Assembly: GCA_002319075.1 (NCBI GenBank)
Contig: NVQB01000001.1
Coordinates: 806,001 to 870,000 of the forward strand
DNA: 64,000 nucleotides
Direction: 5' to 3'
DNA from: Sphingobacteriaceae bacterium
GTDB lineage: Bacteria > Bacteroidota > Bacteroidia > B-17B0 > Aurantibacillaceae
Position numbers and translations under genes: made by a program. The notes below the pieces were generated by a model that was given only the letters and a program-made list of their open reading frames with translations, did not search any database and was not told the origin of the DNA. Positions 25,274 to 33,306 of this stretch are shown here, in pieces; positions within the stretch are counted from its first letter, which is position 1; every line of letters begins with the position of its first letter.

Positions 25274-25681
25274 ATGAAATCATTATTAACAGGTATAGTT
25301 GGTGCAATAACAACAATTGCTACTATCATTTTAGTTACACTCATTACACAATACTTCTTCCCTCCGCCTGCAATCCCATCGTTAGTAGACAATGTAGATT
25401 CTGTAAAGTATATTTTTATACACTCATCAACAGGTCTGCTGGTTGGTAAATTGTTCGCGGGTATTCTAGGTGGATTGTTAAGTGGTTTCGTTATTTCACG
25501 AATGAAAGGGAGTAAGAAAACTGCTACAATTGTTGGGTTATTATTTTCTGTATTAGCGGGATGTTATCTGGTAATGGTAATAGAACCACTTTGGTTTTGG
25601 TTGTTACTTGTGTTCAGTTTCTTTCCGTGTTCCCGCATGGGATACTCATTTGGGTCTCGCAGAAATAGGATAAATGATTAA
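25274..25681 (+). CDS. Hypothetical membrane protein
   Basis: 135 residues with about three or four hydrophobic helices: near residues 5-30 (GIVGAITTIATIILVTLITQYFF), 52-76 (TGLLVGKLFAGILGGLLSGFVIS) and 84-118. The loop after helix 1 is PPPAIPSLVDNVDSV. No family was recognised. It follows the flavin monooxygenase at a 48-base distance on the same strand. A scar of an aldo-keto reductase gene lies directly after it. Confidence 0.7.
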   Translation: MKSLLTGIVGAITTIATIILVTLITQYFFPPPAIPSLVDNVDSVKYIFIHSSTGLLVGKLFAGILGGLLSGFVISRMKGSKKTATIVGLLFSVLAGCYLVMVIEPLWFWLLLVFSFFPCSRMGYSFGSRRNRIND

Positions 25682-25745
25682 TCAGGCTTAACCTTATAAA
25701 AGGCTTTCGATGACTTGTTCCTTTATTAATTTTAAACTAAAAATC

Positions 25746-25808
25746 ATGAACAGAAAAAATGAGACAAATTTCCCTCTCGTTTCAGCAATAGGTTTGGGAT
25801 CTATAGAA
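25746..25808 (+). pseudogene. N-terminal stub of an aldo-keto reductase gene
   Basis: An ATG at 25746 opens a frame reading NFPLVSAIGLGSIEMSAAYY, which matches the start of aldo-keto reductases (the VSALGLGCMGMS-type barrel strand 1). After about 20 codons the similarity stops where the 3' end of the convergent minus-strand gene (25823) begins. The remaining roughly 300 codons are absent. The junction near 25808 is a recombination break. Confidence 0.6.
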
Positions 25809-25822
25809 ATGTCTGCCGCATA

Positions 25823-26113
25823 CTACTTACATTTTAATCTTTCCTTTTCTATTTCAATTTGCTCCATGCGCCACTCAAAATGTTGAATTGAAGCTTTACA
25901 GGATTCCATTTCTCCATTTAACACCTTACATGGATTTGTATCATGCATTATGCTATGCAACCTAGTAATAAAAAGACTTCCCCCAACTTCAACTATTTCT
26001 TTTGCATGTTCATGAGCAGGGTCAGTATAAAGAGCAGGTAATAAAAGTCCCAAATGACTTTTAAATTTAACATGTTTGTCTTCGAGCCACTTTTTTGTTT
26101 CTTCTTGTGTCAT
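25823..26113 (-). CDS. Hypothetical protein
   Basis: 96 residues, soluble, mostly helical, starting MTQEETKKWLEDKHVKFKSH. A central segment AHEHAKEIVEVGGSLFITRLHSIMHD and a charged C-terminal helix FEWRMEQIEIEKERLKC stand out; no known domain. It lies downstream of the methyltransferase gene on the same strand, with 65 bases between. No function is proposed. Confidence 0.6.
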   Translation of the reverse strand: MTQEETKKWLEDKHVKFKSHLGLLLPALYTDPAHEHAKEIVEVGGSLFITRLHSIMHDTNPCKVLNGEMESCKASIQHFEWRMEQIEIEKERLKCK

Positions 26114-26178
26114 AGTTAATTAATTTAAAATGTTTGTTAGTGTAATTGTTTTTAGTTGATTAGTGCTTTTTATCCACT

Positions 26179-26805
26179 TTACTTTTTGCATATTATATAC
26201 CAAAAGTTTTGTTTGGGTTTATCACTCAAATCCTTTATTGGTTCATTAATTTCTTCAGCATCTATCAAACCATAGTTACCAAATTCTGTTTTAATTGAAT
26301 CCGAATCATAAAAAAACAAAGTTACACCTGGCCAAGTTTCAAATGAGTCTTTGCTTGTTTCTTTTCCTTGTCCATATCTAAAATCCAATTTTGAAATTGA
26401 AACAAAAACCATGTATCCATTAGGTCTAAGTTGATTATAACAATTAGCAATCAGTTTTATTCGTTCATTCTCATTTAATAAATGGATTAAAGCATAACAA
26501 AAAATTCCATCGTAAACTTCCTGGTCATACGGCATTGAATTAACAGAACCATGATATACTTTTATACCATCTCCAAAATGTTTTTTTGCTAAATCAATTG
26601 CTGTTTCAGAAATCTCAATTCCGGTTACCTTGAAACCATTATCTGTAAAATTCTTGGCATTTCTACCGTAACCAAATCCGGGAATTAGGATCTTCTTTAA
26701 TCCATATTTTTTAAATAATTGAGATGCTTCTATAGCGGAATCCGCGGGCTTCCATCCCCACATCTCTTGTTTATCTCTAAAACTTTCCTCCCAAAATTCT
26801 GGCAT
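26179..26805 (-). CDS. Class I SAM-dependent methyltransferase
   Basis: 208 residues. SAM-binding motif I is KILIPGFGYGRNAKNFTDNGFKVTGIEIS near residue 35, motif II lies around GSVNSMPYDQEVYDGIFCYALIHLLNENER, and a C-terminal strand pair ends FWYIICKK. The proline-rich N-terminal WEESFRDKQEMWGWKPADSAI resembles thiopurine/tellurite-resistance-like methyltransferases. The substrate is unknown. It lies one base after the stop of the upstream methyltransferase gene (26807), so these genes form one operon. Confidence 0.88.
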   Translation of the reverse strand: MPEFWEESFRDKQEMWGWKPADSAIEASQLFKKYGLKKILIPGFGYGRNAKNFTDNGFKVTGIEISETAIDLAKKHFGDGIKVYHGSVNSMPYDQEVYDGIFCYALIHLLNENERIKLIANCYNQLRPNGYMVFVSISKLDFRYGQGKETSKDSFETWPGVTLFFYDSDSIKTEFGNYGLIDAEEINEPIKDLSDKPKQNFWYIICKK

Positions 26806-26806
26806 A

Positions 26807-27538
26807 TTATTTTGCTTTAATAATATATTGATAAGGCAACAGGTTCACTTCAACTTCAAAGGAAGTAAAACCCGCTTTCTTTAGCTCAAACACAACTTGG
26901 TCAACAGATGCTCTTATTTCCATAGGAGGCGCTGTTATTTCCTTCGGTAATTCAGTATTAAAGTAATCAACAACTATTAATTCTCCAGTCGGTTTAAGTC
27001 CCTTTTTAACTTTACTAAAATAGTCTGTTCGGTTTTCAATATGATGATACGTATTTGCAATAAAAACAATATCCGCTTCGCCATCCTTTAATAAAGGGTT
27101 GTCATAAGGTGTTTTTCTTAGTTCAATGTTTTTAATGTTATTTTTTTCAATACGTTCCTTTAAATAATTCTGAAACTCTTCGCTTACATCCGCAGCAATA
27201 ACATTTGCGCCTTTATCAGCAAATTTTACCGAAAAATAACCAGTTGCAGCCCCAATATCCATAAGGGTATTCCCTTTTATATCTCCAATATACTGCAATA
27301 TCTTTTGAGGCTGCTGCATTGAATCTCTTTCAGGTGATTCAAATTTTTTTGCCATTTCTTCTACAGCTTTTTTATCTGTAAACCCATGCCCTGCATGAGA
27401 ATGTTTTCCGTGGTTGTGTTCTTTATGTTCCATATTGTTTTCTTTAGAGTTTGATTGATCATTACTATTGCATGAAGTCATTAAAGTGGCTACAAATAAT
27501 ACCCTACAAATCTGAATTGATAAATTGCTTTCCTTCAT
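26807..27538 (-). CDS. Class I methyltransferase with lipoprotein-like leader and His-rich stretch
   Basis: 243 residues. The N-terminal hydrophobic segment RVLFVATLMTSCNSND resembles a lipoprotein signal with Cys at about 23. Then comes a His-rich linker (HKEHNHGKHSHAGHG, about residues 38-52) that could bind metal, and a class I SAM methyltransferase with motif LMDIGAATGYFSVKFADKGANVIAADVS and the motif DIVFIANTYHHIENR. An exported methyltransferase would lack SAM, so the leader may instead be vestigial or a membrane anchor. It sits in a tight minus-strand operon with another methyltransferase and the 81-residue protein. Confidence 0.85.
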   Translation of the reverse strand: MKESNLSIQICRVLFVATLMTSCNSNDQSNSKENNMEHKEHNHGKHSHAGHGFTDKKAVEEMAKKFESPERDSMQQPQKILQYIGDIKGNTLMDIGAATGYFSVKFADKGANVIAADVSEEFQNYLKERIEKNNIKNIELRKTPYDNPLLKDGEADIVFIANTYHHIENRTDYFSKVKKGLKPTGELIVVDYFNTELPKEITAPPMEIRASVDQVVFELKKAGFTSFEVEVNLLPYQYIIKAK

Positions 27539-27545
27539 GTTATAA

Positions 27546-27791
27546 TTATTTACAAATTTTATCTTCTAAAATAGTGCATTTAAATCCAGCTTGATTTACC
27601 AGCGCTATTATTTTCTCTGAATTAATTGTCGCTCCCTCTACCCGAAGGATGTTATGACAAAAAGGAATTTGAGAATCTGAGTCATCTAAATCAAAATTGA
27701 ATTCCAATTCAGAAAAATAATTTTCAAGTAATTTCAGAATGGGTTCTGCTTGAATTTTGGTTCGGACATTTGTTGTAAAAACTTCTACCAT
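27546..27791 (-). CDS. Small ferredoxin-fold-like protein, paralog of the one at 34960
   Basis: 81 residues with a beta-alpha-beta pattern as in HMA domains but without the CxxC metal site: MVEVFTTNV, then FNFDLDDSDSQIPFCHNILRVEGATINSEKIIALVNQAGFKCTIL. The protein at 34960-35175 has the same arrangement (VEVFKTNV, INFDLEDCDKILRIEGVEIDKERIISILINQGFQCEAL). The family seems to be a metal-free relative of HMA domains in small operons; function is unknown. It is the second gene of the minus-strand operon 28809 to 26179. Confidence 0.7.
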   Translation of the reverse strand: MVEVFTTNVRTKIQAEPILKLLENYFSELEFNFDLDDSDSQIPFCHNILRVEGATINSEKIIALVNQAGFKCTILEDKICK

Positions 27792-27807
27792 TATTTGTGG
27801 CTTTATA

Positions 27808-28809
27808 TTAAAATTTCTCTTCTACTAATTTACCGTTCACCACAGCCCCGGTTAGGTTCCCGGTATAAACGGCATTAGCTACCGATCGCATCATACTACT
27901 ATTATCACCACAGGCAAACACACCAGTGATATTGGTTTCTTGAAATGGACTCACTTTTAAATACCCAAGCTCTGTAAGTTCACAGCCAAGTGATGTGGGA
28001 ATATCAGAATGTTGTGTAAATGGCAACGCAGCATAAAGTCCATCAAATGCTTTTTTACTGCCATCTGAGAAAATTACATTATTCATTATTCCATTTTTGT
28101 GTTCAATTTCTTTAATGGTAGTTTCAATAATGGCTATATCATGCTTATTTAACTTTACTCTTTGTTCTTCCGTGAAATCCGCCTTGCTATTTGTAAGGAG
28201 TGTAAGTTTATTCGTAAGATTATTAACCATAGACGCTAAATGAAAACCCTTAACACCATCGGCAATTATGCCGGTGTTTTTATTCCGTAATTCGTAACCA
28301 TGACAATAAGGGCAATGCACTACCGAAATCCCCCAACACTCAGCAAGGCCTTTTATGTCAGGCATAGTGTCTTTTATACCCGTAGCAAAAACTAATTTCT
28401 TCGCCTCAATCTCTTCTCCTTTTTGTGTTGTGATCACAAAACCATTTTCAATTTTCTTTCCGCTTACAGCAACGTCATTCAAAAATTTTACCGTGCTATA
28501 ATTTAAAACCTGGCTTTTAGCCTTTTCCGCTATTATACTCGGCTTTTCTCCATCATGAGTAATGAAGTTATGCGAATGTGGTGTTTGGCGGTTGCAGGGT
28601 AATCCACTATCTATAATTAGAACATTCCTTAACGAACGTCCCAATGCCATTGCCGCAGATAGCCCCGAATAGCTTCCGCCAATAATGATCACATCAAATT
28701 TTTTACTGTCTATCATAGGATTATACTTTATAAGCGCAGTTAATGAACGAGGTATAGCAAGTGCTAATGCAGCCAGCCCACCTTGCTTTATAACATCTCT
28801 TCTGTTCAT
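27808..28809 (-). CDS. Thioredoxin-reductase-like FAD oxidoreductase with Tat-like leader
   Basis: 333 residues. The leader MNRRDVIKQGGLAALALAIP has a twin arginine and a hydrophobic stretch, as in Tat substrates. Then follow the FAD motif VIIIGGSYSGLSAAMALGRSLRNVLIIDSG, the motif KLVFATGIKD, the redox pair in VVHCPYCHGYE (near residue 168), and the C-terminal GVFACGDNSSMMRSVANAVYTGNLTG. It belongs to the small thioredoxin-reductase-like group. It is divergent from a Fur-family gene, with a perfect Fur-type palindrome over its -33 element, so metal or peroxide control is likely. Confidence 0.9.
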   Translation of the reverse strand: MNRRDVIKQGGLAALALAIPRSLTALIKYNPMIDSKKFDVIIIGGSYSGLSAAMALGRSLRNVLIIDSGLPCNRQTPHSHNFITHDGEKPSIIAEKAKSQVLNYSTVKFLNDVAVSGKKIENGFVITTQKGEEIEAKKLVFATGIKDTMPDIKGLAECWGISVVHCPYCHGYELRNKNTGIIADGVKGFHLASMVNNLTNKLTLLTNSKADFTEEQRVKLNKHDIAIIETTIKEIEHKNGIMNNVIFSDGSKKAFDGLYAALPFTQHSDIPTSLGCELTELGYLKVSPFQETNITGVFACGDNSSMMRSVANAVYTGNLTGAVVNGKLVEEKF

Positions 28810-28826
28810 TTCTGTTAAACTTTCGA

Positions 28827-28912
28827 CAAATGTAGTTATAATTTCATTTAATGCAACAATGTTGCATTAATTTATTGCAATTTTGTTGCATTAACATTAT
28901 TTGTTAAATTTG
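28827..28912. promoter_or_regulatory. Divergent promoters with two adjoining Fur-type boxes
   Basis: Minus strand: TTG (complement of 28854-28856), 19 bases, TACATTTG (28827-28834). Plus strand: TTG (28883-28885), 19 bases, TAAATTTG (28905-28912). A perfect 23-bp dyad at 28848-28870 with core TGCAACAATGTTGCA (7-1-7) covers the first -33, and a related dyad at 28872-28894 with core TGCAATTTTGTTGCA covers the second. This predicts joint repression by the adjacent Fur-family protein. Confidence 0.85.
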
Positions 28913-28919
28913 TAGCTAG

Positions 28920-29297
28920 ATGAAAAGAAGAAATACTGAATCACAAGACGCTGTATTATCTATATTAACAGCTTCAAGAAAAGCAATGAGCCAGCATGCT
29001 ATTGAAAACAAAATGGATGTAGAGGCAGACAGAGTTACGGTGTATAGAATCCTCAATCGCTTTGTTGAAGATGGAATAGTGCATAAAATAGTAGCAGATG
29101 ATGGAAAGCAATATTTTGCCGTTTGTGTTAAATGTGATGACAAGAAGAAACTGCCTGATAATCATTTTCACTTCCGCTGTACAAAATGCGAAACAATACA
29201 ATGTATGCCAACATTAGTAAACTTTTCAGTTCCTAGAGGCTATAAGGTAGAAAAATTAAATTGTGTGCTTGTTGGGGTTTGTAAGGATTGTGCTTAA
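28920..29297 (+). CDS. Fur-family metalloregulator
   Basis: 125 residues. The N-terminal winged helix (SQDAVLSILTASRKAMSQHAIENKMDVEADRVTVYRILNRFVEDGIVHKI) is typical of Fur/Zur/PerR. The C-terminal part contains CVKCDDKKKLPDNHFHFRCTKCETIQCMP with histidines for the regulatory site and the CxxC structural zinc pair, and it ends KDCA. Which metal it senses cannot be read. The -7 box ends only 8 bases before the ATG, so the mRNA is nearly leaderless. Two Fur-type boxes sit on the shared divergent promoter. Confidence 0.93.
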   Translation: MKRRNTESQDAVLSILTASRKAMSQHAIENKMDVEADRVTVYRILNRFVEDGIVHKIVADDGKQYFAVCVKCDDKKKLPDNHFHFRCTKCETIQCMPTLVNFSVPRGYKVEKLNCVLVGVCKDCA

Positions 29298-29436
29298 TAA
29301 TATTGAAATTAGTAATTTTGAGAGTAACCTACTAATTATATTTATGTTTACAAACGAGAACAAATACTTAATAATCGGATAAGTAGCGCATATCCACAAG
29401 TTAGCTGTCAGGCTATGACGACACCCAACAGACAAA

Positions 29437-30453
29437 ATGAGCAGTTCAAAAATATCAATTAGACCCGCCTTACTTAGTGACTTGGCAGAAATGCAAACCT
29501 TGTTCGTGGAAACCATAGAAACTGTTTGTAAAAAGGACTATTCGCCTGAACAAATTAAGGTTTGGACTTCATCAATTGAGCATACCAATCGTTGGACAGA
29601 CAGATTACAAAAACAATATTTTTTAATAGCACACATGGAAAATAAAATAGTAGGATATTCTTCATTACAAGACAAAGACTATTTGGACTTTTTATATGTA
29701 CACAAAGATTTTCAACGGCAAGGAATTGCAGACAGACTTTATAACGAAATTGAAATCGAAGCAATTAAAAGAGGCTCGACAATCCTTAACTCTGACGTAA
29801 GTATTACTGCCAAACCATTTTTTGAAAAAAAAGAATTTAAGATATTATTGGAACAAAAGAATACAATAAATGGAGTAGAAATTGTAAATTATAGAATGAC
29901 AAAAGACTTACCAGCCACTGACATTAAAAAAAATGGATTAAAAATAACGCAGGAAAATAACTTAGACTATATAGAAATTTATGAAACAAATACACTTGCA
30001 TTCGGAAAGGAGAACGAAGCAAAACTTGTTAATCTATTGCGTGAAAGTAAAGCATTTATTCCAGAACTTTCATTAGTGGCTACAATTGACAACAAAATTG
30101 TAGGACATATTTTATTTTCAAGGATTGTAATTATTGACAATAACCAAAACGAATTCGAAAGTTTAGCACTTGCACCAATTGCAGTTAGACCTGAATTTCA
30201 ACAAAAAGGAATTGGCGGACAATTAATAAGAACAGGACTTGACAAAGCCAGAGAATTAAATTTTAAATCTGTTATTGTATTAGGACACGAACATTATTAT
30301 CCAAAATTTGGATTTGTGCCTGCAAATAAGTGGAATATTAAATCATCATTTGACGTTCCAACAAATATATTTATGGGACTTGAACTTATGGAGGGCGGAC
30401 TTAAAAATGTTAGTGGGACAGTTAAATACCCAAAAGAATTTGATACTGTATGA
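29437..30453 (+). CDS. Tandem GNAT acetyltransferase fusion
   Basis: 338 residues containing two GNAT domains. The first (about 1-155) has SIRPALLSDLAEMQTLFVETI and the acetyl-CoA loop LYVHKDFQRQGIADRLYNEIE. The second (about 170-335) has ALAPIAVRPEFQQKGIGGQLIRTGLDKA and GHEHYYPKFGFVPANKW. Both retain the R/Q-x-x-G-x-G/A loop, so both may be active. Substrates are unknown. The gene is flanked by related non-coding sequences at about 29385 and 30460 that resemble cassette boundaries. Confidence 0.9.
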   Translation: MSSSKISIRPALLSDLAEMQTLFVETIETVCKKDYSPEQIKVWTSSIEHTNRWTDRLQKQYFLIAHMENKIVGYSSLQDKDYLDFLYVHKDFQRQGIADRLYNEIEIEAIKRGSTILNSDVSITAKPFFEKKEFKILLEQKNTINGVEIVNYRMTKDLPATDIKKNGLKITQENNLDYIEIYETNTLAFGKENEAKLVNLLRESKAFIPELSLVATIDNKIVGHILFSRIVIIDNNQNEFESLALAPIAVRPEFQQKGIGGQLIRTGLDKARELNFKSVIVLGHEHYYPKFGFVPANKWNIKSSFDVPTNIFMGLELMEGGLKNVSGTVKYPKEFDTV

Positions 30454-30707
30454 CAAGCGAGAAAAGCAACGAACCGCTAACAGCAAACAAACTCCATTTT
30501 TTGTGGGTTCGCGCTCAAATGCGTAACTTGACACAGCAAAAAACTGCAAGTAGCTGCAAAACTTTACCTGCAAGGTTAGCAGACCGAACCTAACGACAAT
30601 GACTGGCAAAAAATGCAACAACGAATAATAGGATTTGATTTAGGCGAGTTTCAATTGACAAATAAGTGTTCTATCTTTGACGTGGTTAACCCTCACTTAA
30701 TTTAATC
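30454..30707. other. Non-coding segment with cassette-like inverted elements
   Basis: No gene is supported. CCGCTAACAGC (about 30470-30482) and GGTTAGCAG (about 30572-30582) are an inverted pair about 100 bp apart, with ACCTAAC just after. The interval holds further short self-complementary parts. Upstream of the neighbouring acetyltransferase gene a GTTAGCTGTC motif stands in similar context. A -7 box TATCTTTG at 30672-30679 serves the AraC gene at 30708. Confidence 0.4.
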
Positions 30708-31472
30708 ATGCAATTGGCGATCAAGTCATCTTTACCTGATAACTCCATTTCTCATTTCGTTCATAGTTTTTGGATGCTGGAAAACAATACTGGCAAGGAG
30801 ATACCTTCAACTTTGCTCCCTAATGGAATGGTTGATTTAACTTTTATGAAAAGAGGCTCTGAGAATTGGGAAGCGGTTGTTAGAGGCATTGATACTGTAC
30901 CAAGCCAGGTTGTTATTCCTGTAGGTACAAAAATGTTTTCTGTAGGGCTTAAATTATTAGCTGTGGAATATCTTTTAAGCGATTCTATTAAAGATGTATT
31001 AAACTATGGTAAACGCCTTGAAAAGGATTTTTGGGAATTTAAAGACAGCGATCTAAATAATTTGAAGAGTTTTTCTAAAAAAGTAACATCGAAAATAGAA
31101 TTCATGTCAATTAAGGATCTTGACAGCCGGAAAAAAAAGTTATTTGAACTTATATATTCTTCACAAGGTTCAATAACAGTAAAAGAGCTTTCTGAAAAGG
31201 TTTACTGGAGTAGCCGTCAGATAAATCGCTACTTCAATCAACAGTTTGGTCTTTCACTCAAAGCATATTGTAATATTCTTCGGTTCAGCGCCTCGTTCAA
31301 ACACATCAGCGAAGGCAACCTTTTCCCTGAACAAAATTTTACCGACCAAAATCATTTCATTAAAGAAACAAAGAAGTACTCAGGAGTAACACCAAAAGAA
31401 TTGAGTAAAAACAAAAATGATCGTTTTATTGATATTACTGCTATCAAAAAACTCCTGGTAAAAAACGGCTGA
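30708..31472 (+). CDS. AraC-family regulator
   Basis: 254 residues with an N-terminal domain of the DUF6597 type (SISHFVHSFWMLENNTGKEIPSTLLPNGMVDLTFM) and a C-terminal AraC HTH: SITVKELSEKVYWSSRQINRYFNQQFGLSLKAYCNILRFSASF, then FTDQNHFIKETKKYSGVTPKELSKN. It is not a member of the five-paralog family. It lies 62 bases upstream of the TetX-like monooxygenase on the same strand, which is its likely target. Promoter -7 box at 30672-30679. Confidence 0.92.
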   Translation: MQLAIKSSLPDNSISHFVHSFWMLENNTGKEIPSTLLPNGMVDLTFMKRGSENWEAVVRGIDTVPSQVVIPVGTKMFSVGLKLLAVEYLLSDSIKDVLNYGKRLEKDFWEFKDSDLNNLKSFSKKVTSKIEFMSIKDLDSRKKKLFELIYSSQGSITVKELSEKVYWSSRQINRYFNQQFGLSLKAYCNILRFSASFKHISEGNLFPEQNFTDQNHFIKETKKYSGVTPKELSKNKNDRFIDITAIKKLLVKNG

Positions 31473-31534
31473 TTTATACTATTTCATTTCAGGCTACTTT
31501 AGCAATTTTGTATTGTAATTAAACAATATAAATT

Positions 31535-32682
31535 ATGTTATTAGAAAATAGAAAAATAGCTATAGTAGGTGGTGGCCCGGGTGGCTTAACATTAGCAAGA
31601 CTCCTGCAAATGAAAGGAGTTGATGTAAAAGTATATGAAAGAGATCTCAATAAAGATGCCCGTGTGCAAGGCACAACACTAGATTTGCACCACGAATCAG
31701 GATTGGCGGCTTTGTGGGAAGCAAACTTATTGAATGAGTTTAAAAAGAACTATCGTCCTGGGGCGGATAGAATGATCATTGCAAATGAAAATGCTAAGGT
31801 GTTTTTTTCTGACCATCAGGAAAAGCCGAAAGAAGATTTTGGTAATCCTCATTTTCGCCCTGAAATTGACAGAGGGCCGCTTAGAAAAATGTTGTTAGAG
31901 TCTTTGCAACCAAATACGGTGGTTTGGAATAGTCAGTTTAGTTCAATGGAGAAACAAAATGAAGGCTGGTTGCTCCATTTTAAAAATGGAGCAACTGCGT
32001 ATGCGGATATTGTAATTGGTGCTGATGGAGCTAACTCTAAAATTCGCCCATACATTACTGATATAAAATCGTTTTACTCTGGAATATCAGGTATTTAGGA
32101 AGTGTACATGATCCTTCAACAATACCAAATATCAACGAAATTCTTAAAGGCGGAAAAATAATGGCGTTTGGAAGCAGTAAATGTTTTATTACCGCTTCAA
32201 AAGGTGATGGTAGTGTTTCTTTTTATCTCTCTTATAAAACAGGCGAGAATCAATTAAAGCAATTGGATTTAGCAGATAAAGCTAAAGTGCTTTCATGGTT
32301 TAAGAATGATTTTCCTGAATGGAGCAATGTGTGGCACGAGTTACTTGAAAATGCCGAAACACCTTTTCTGCCAATCCCTATTTATTGTATGCCTTTAGAG
32401 CAAACATGGAAAGCCCTACCAAATCTTACGATGATTGGCGATGCCGCACACGTAATGCCGCCATTTGCTGGGGAGGGTGTGAATATGGCCATGCTTGACG
32501 CCTTGGAATTGAGTGATTGTTTAACTTCTAATATACATAATACTTTAGAGGAAGCTATTTCGGTTTTTGAAATCAATATGCGAAAAAGAGCATCAGCTGC
32601 TGCGAAGGAATCGCTCGAAAATGGTGAAATAATGCATGGTCCCAAAGGATTGCAAAGTATGCTCGACTTTTTTGCAGGTTAG
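31535..32682 (+). pseudogene. TetX-like FAD monooxygenase, frameshifted
   Basis: Two adjacent frames (31535-32098 and 32099-32682, read in different phases) together encode one class A flavin monooxygenase related to TetX. Part one has KIAIVGGGPGGLTLARLLQMKGVDVKVYERD and TTLDLHHESG, ending at a TAG near 32096. Part two picks up with YLGSVHDPSTIPNINEILKGGKIMAFGSS and reaches the second FAD motif LTMIGDAAHVMPPFAGEGVNMAMLDALELSD. The shift lies at about 32085-32100. Either the gene is inactive or there is a base error. Homology does not show tetracycline inactivation. An AraC gene precedes it. Confidence 0.85.
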
Positions 32683-32757
32683 ACTATGTATCTGGAATTA
32701 AGCAGGAAGAAACAGACATTGAGTTAGCCTAAATGAAAAAAAGTTCCAATTAAGTCC

Positions 32758-33141
32758 TTACTTCTTTTTCGCTTTCTTTCTATGTCTTAAGCCCCACTCA
32801 ACAAACTGCTTAAATGTTGGTAGAAGCTCCCTGGCAGAATCTGTAAGTCCATATTGAATTAATACTGGTATTTCATCATAAACATGTCGTTTTACAATGC
32901 CACTCATTTCTAAATCCTTTAATTCCTTTGAGAGCATTCGAGGGGTTATATTTGGAATGTATTGTTGAAGTTCCTTAAATCTCATATCCTCCATATATAA
33001 AGTTGCAAAAATTATCATTCGCCATTTACCAGCAAATAAATTTACCACTTCCAATAAAGCCATACCAACATCCGGATCACAATTCTTAAAATCTATTTCA
33101 GTTTTTTTAAGATCCATAAGAGTTTTTATGTTTTTATACAT
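32758..33141 (-). CDS. HxlR-family regulator
   Basis: 127 residues with the HxlR core: VVNLFAGKWRMIIFATLYMEDMRFKELQQYIPNITPRMLSKELKDLEMSGIVKRHVYDEIPVLIQYGLTDSARELLP. It is divergent from the DUF2147 gene at 33307 and shares a 165-base intergenic region rich in TATAC dyads resembling those at the other HxlR locus (19650). Control of the 33307-35175 operon is the natural inference. Confidence 0.92.
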   Translation of the reverse strand: MYKNIKTLMDLKKTEIDFKNCDPDVGMALLEVVNLFAGKWRMIIFATLYMEDMRFKELQQYIPNITPRMLSKELKDLEMSGIVKRHVYDEIPVLIQYGLTDSARELLPTFKQFVEWGLRHRKKAKKK

Positions 33142-33184
33142 GTTCTAAAATTAATTGATTTACCAAAAGGGTCACCTTTCCATT

Positions 33185-33275
33185 CAAAGTTAGCAATCAT
33201 TTACCTCTAAATAAAACTATCTCACTATACTAAAGTATACAAGTGTATTTTATATAGTAAGCGTAGATAACTTTG
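33185..33275. promoter_or_regulatory. Divergent -7 boxes and HxlR-type dyads
   Basis: TAACTTTG occurs on both strands: plus at 33268-33275 for the DUF2147 operon and minus (complement at 33185-33192) for HxlR. Between them are CTATACTAAAGTATAC-like and GTATACAAGTGTATTTTATATAG-like dyads. Similar TATAC-rich dyads flank the other HxlR gene at 19650-19676. Confidence 0.6.
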
Positions 33276-33306
33276 CTCAATATTTTATTAAAACCTGATT
33301 TAGAAA

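Noticed and set aside
31471-31510. AraC-type direct repeats before the TetX-like gene
   Set aside because: GGCTACTTT is present at 31492, but its partner 21 bp upstream is weak (GATTTATAC) and the -7 box spacing is 18, not 34.
31535-32682. Calling the TetX-like gene a tetracycline-resistance gene
   Set aside because: The reading frame is broken and family likeness alone does not show the substrate.
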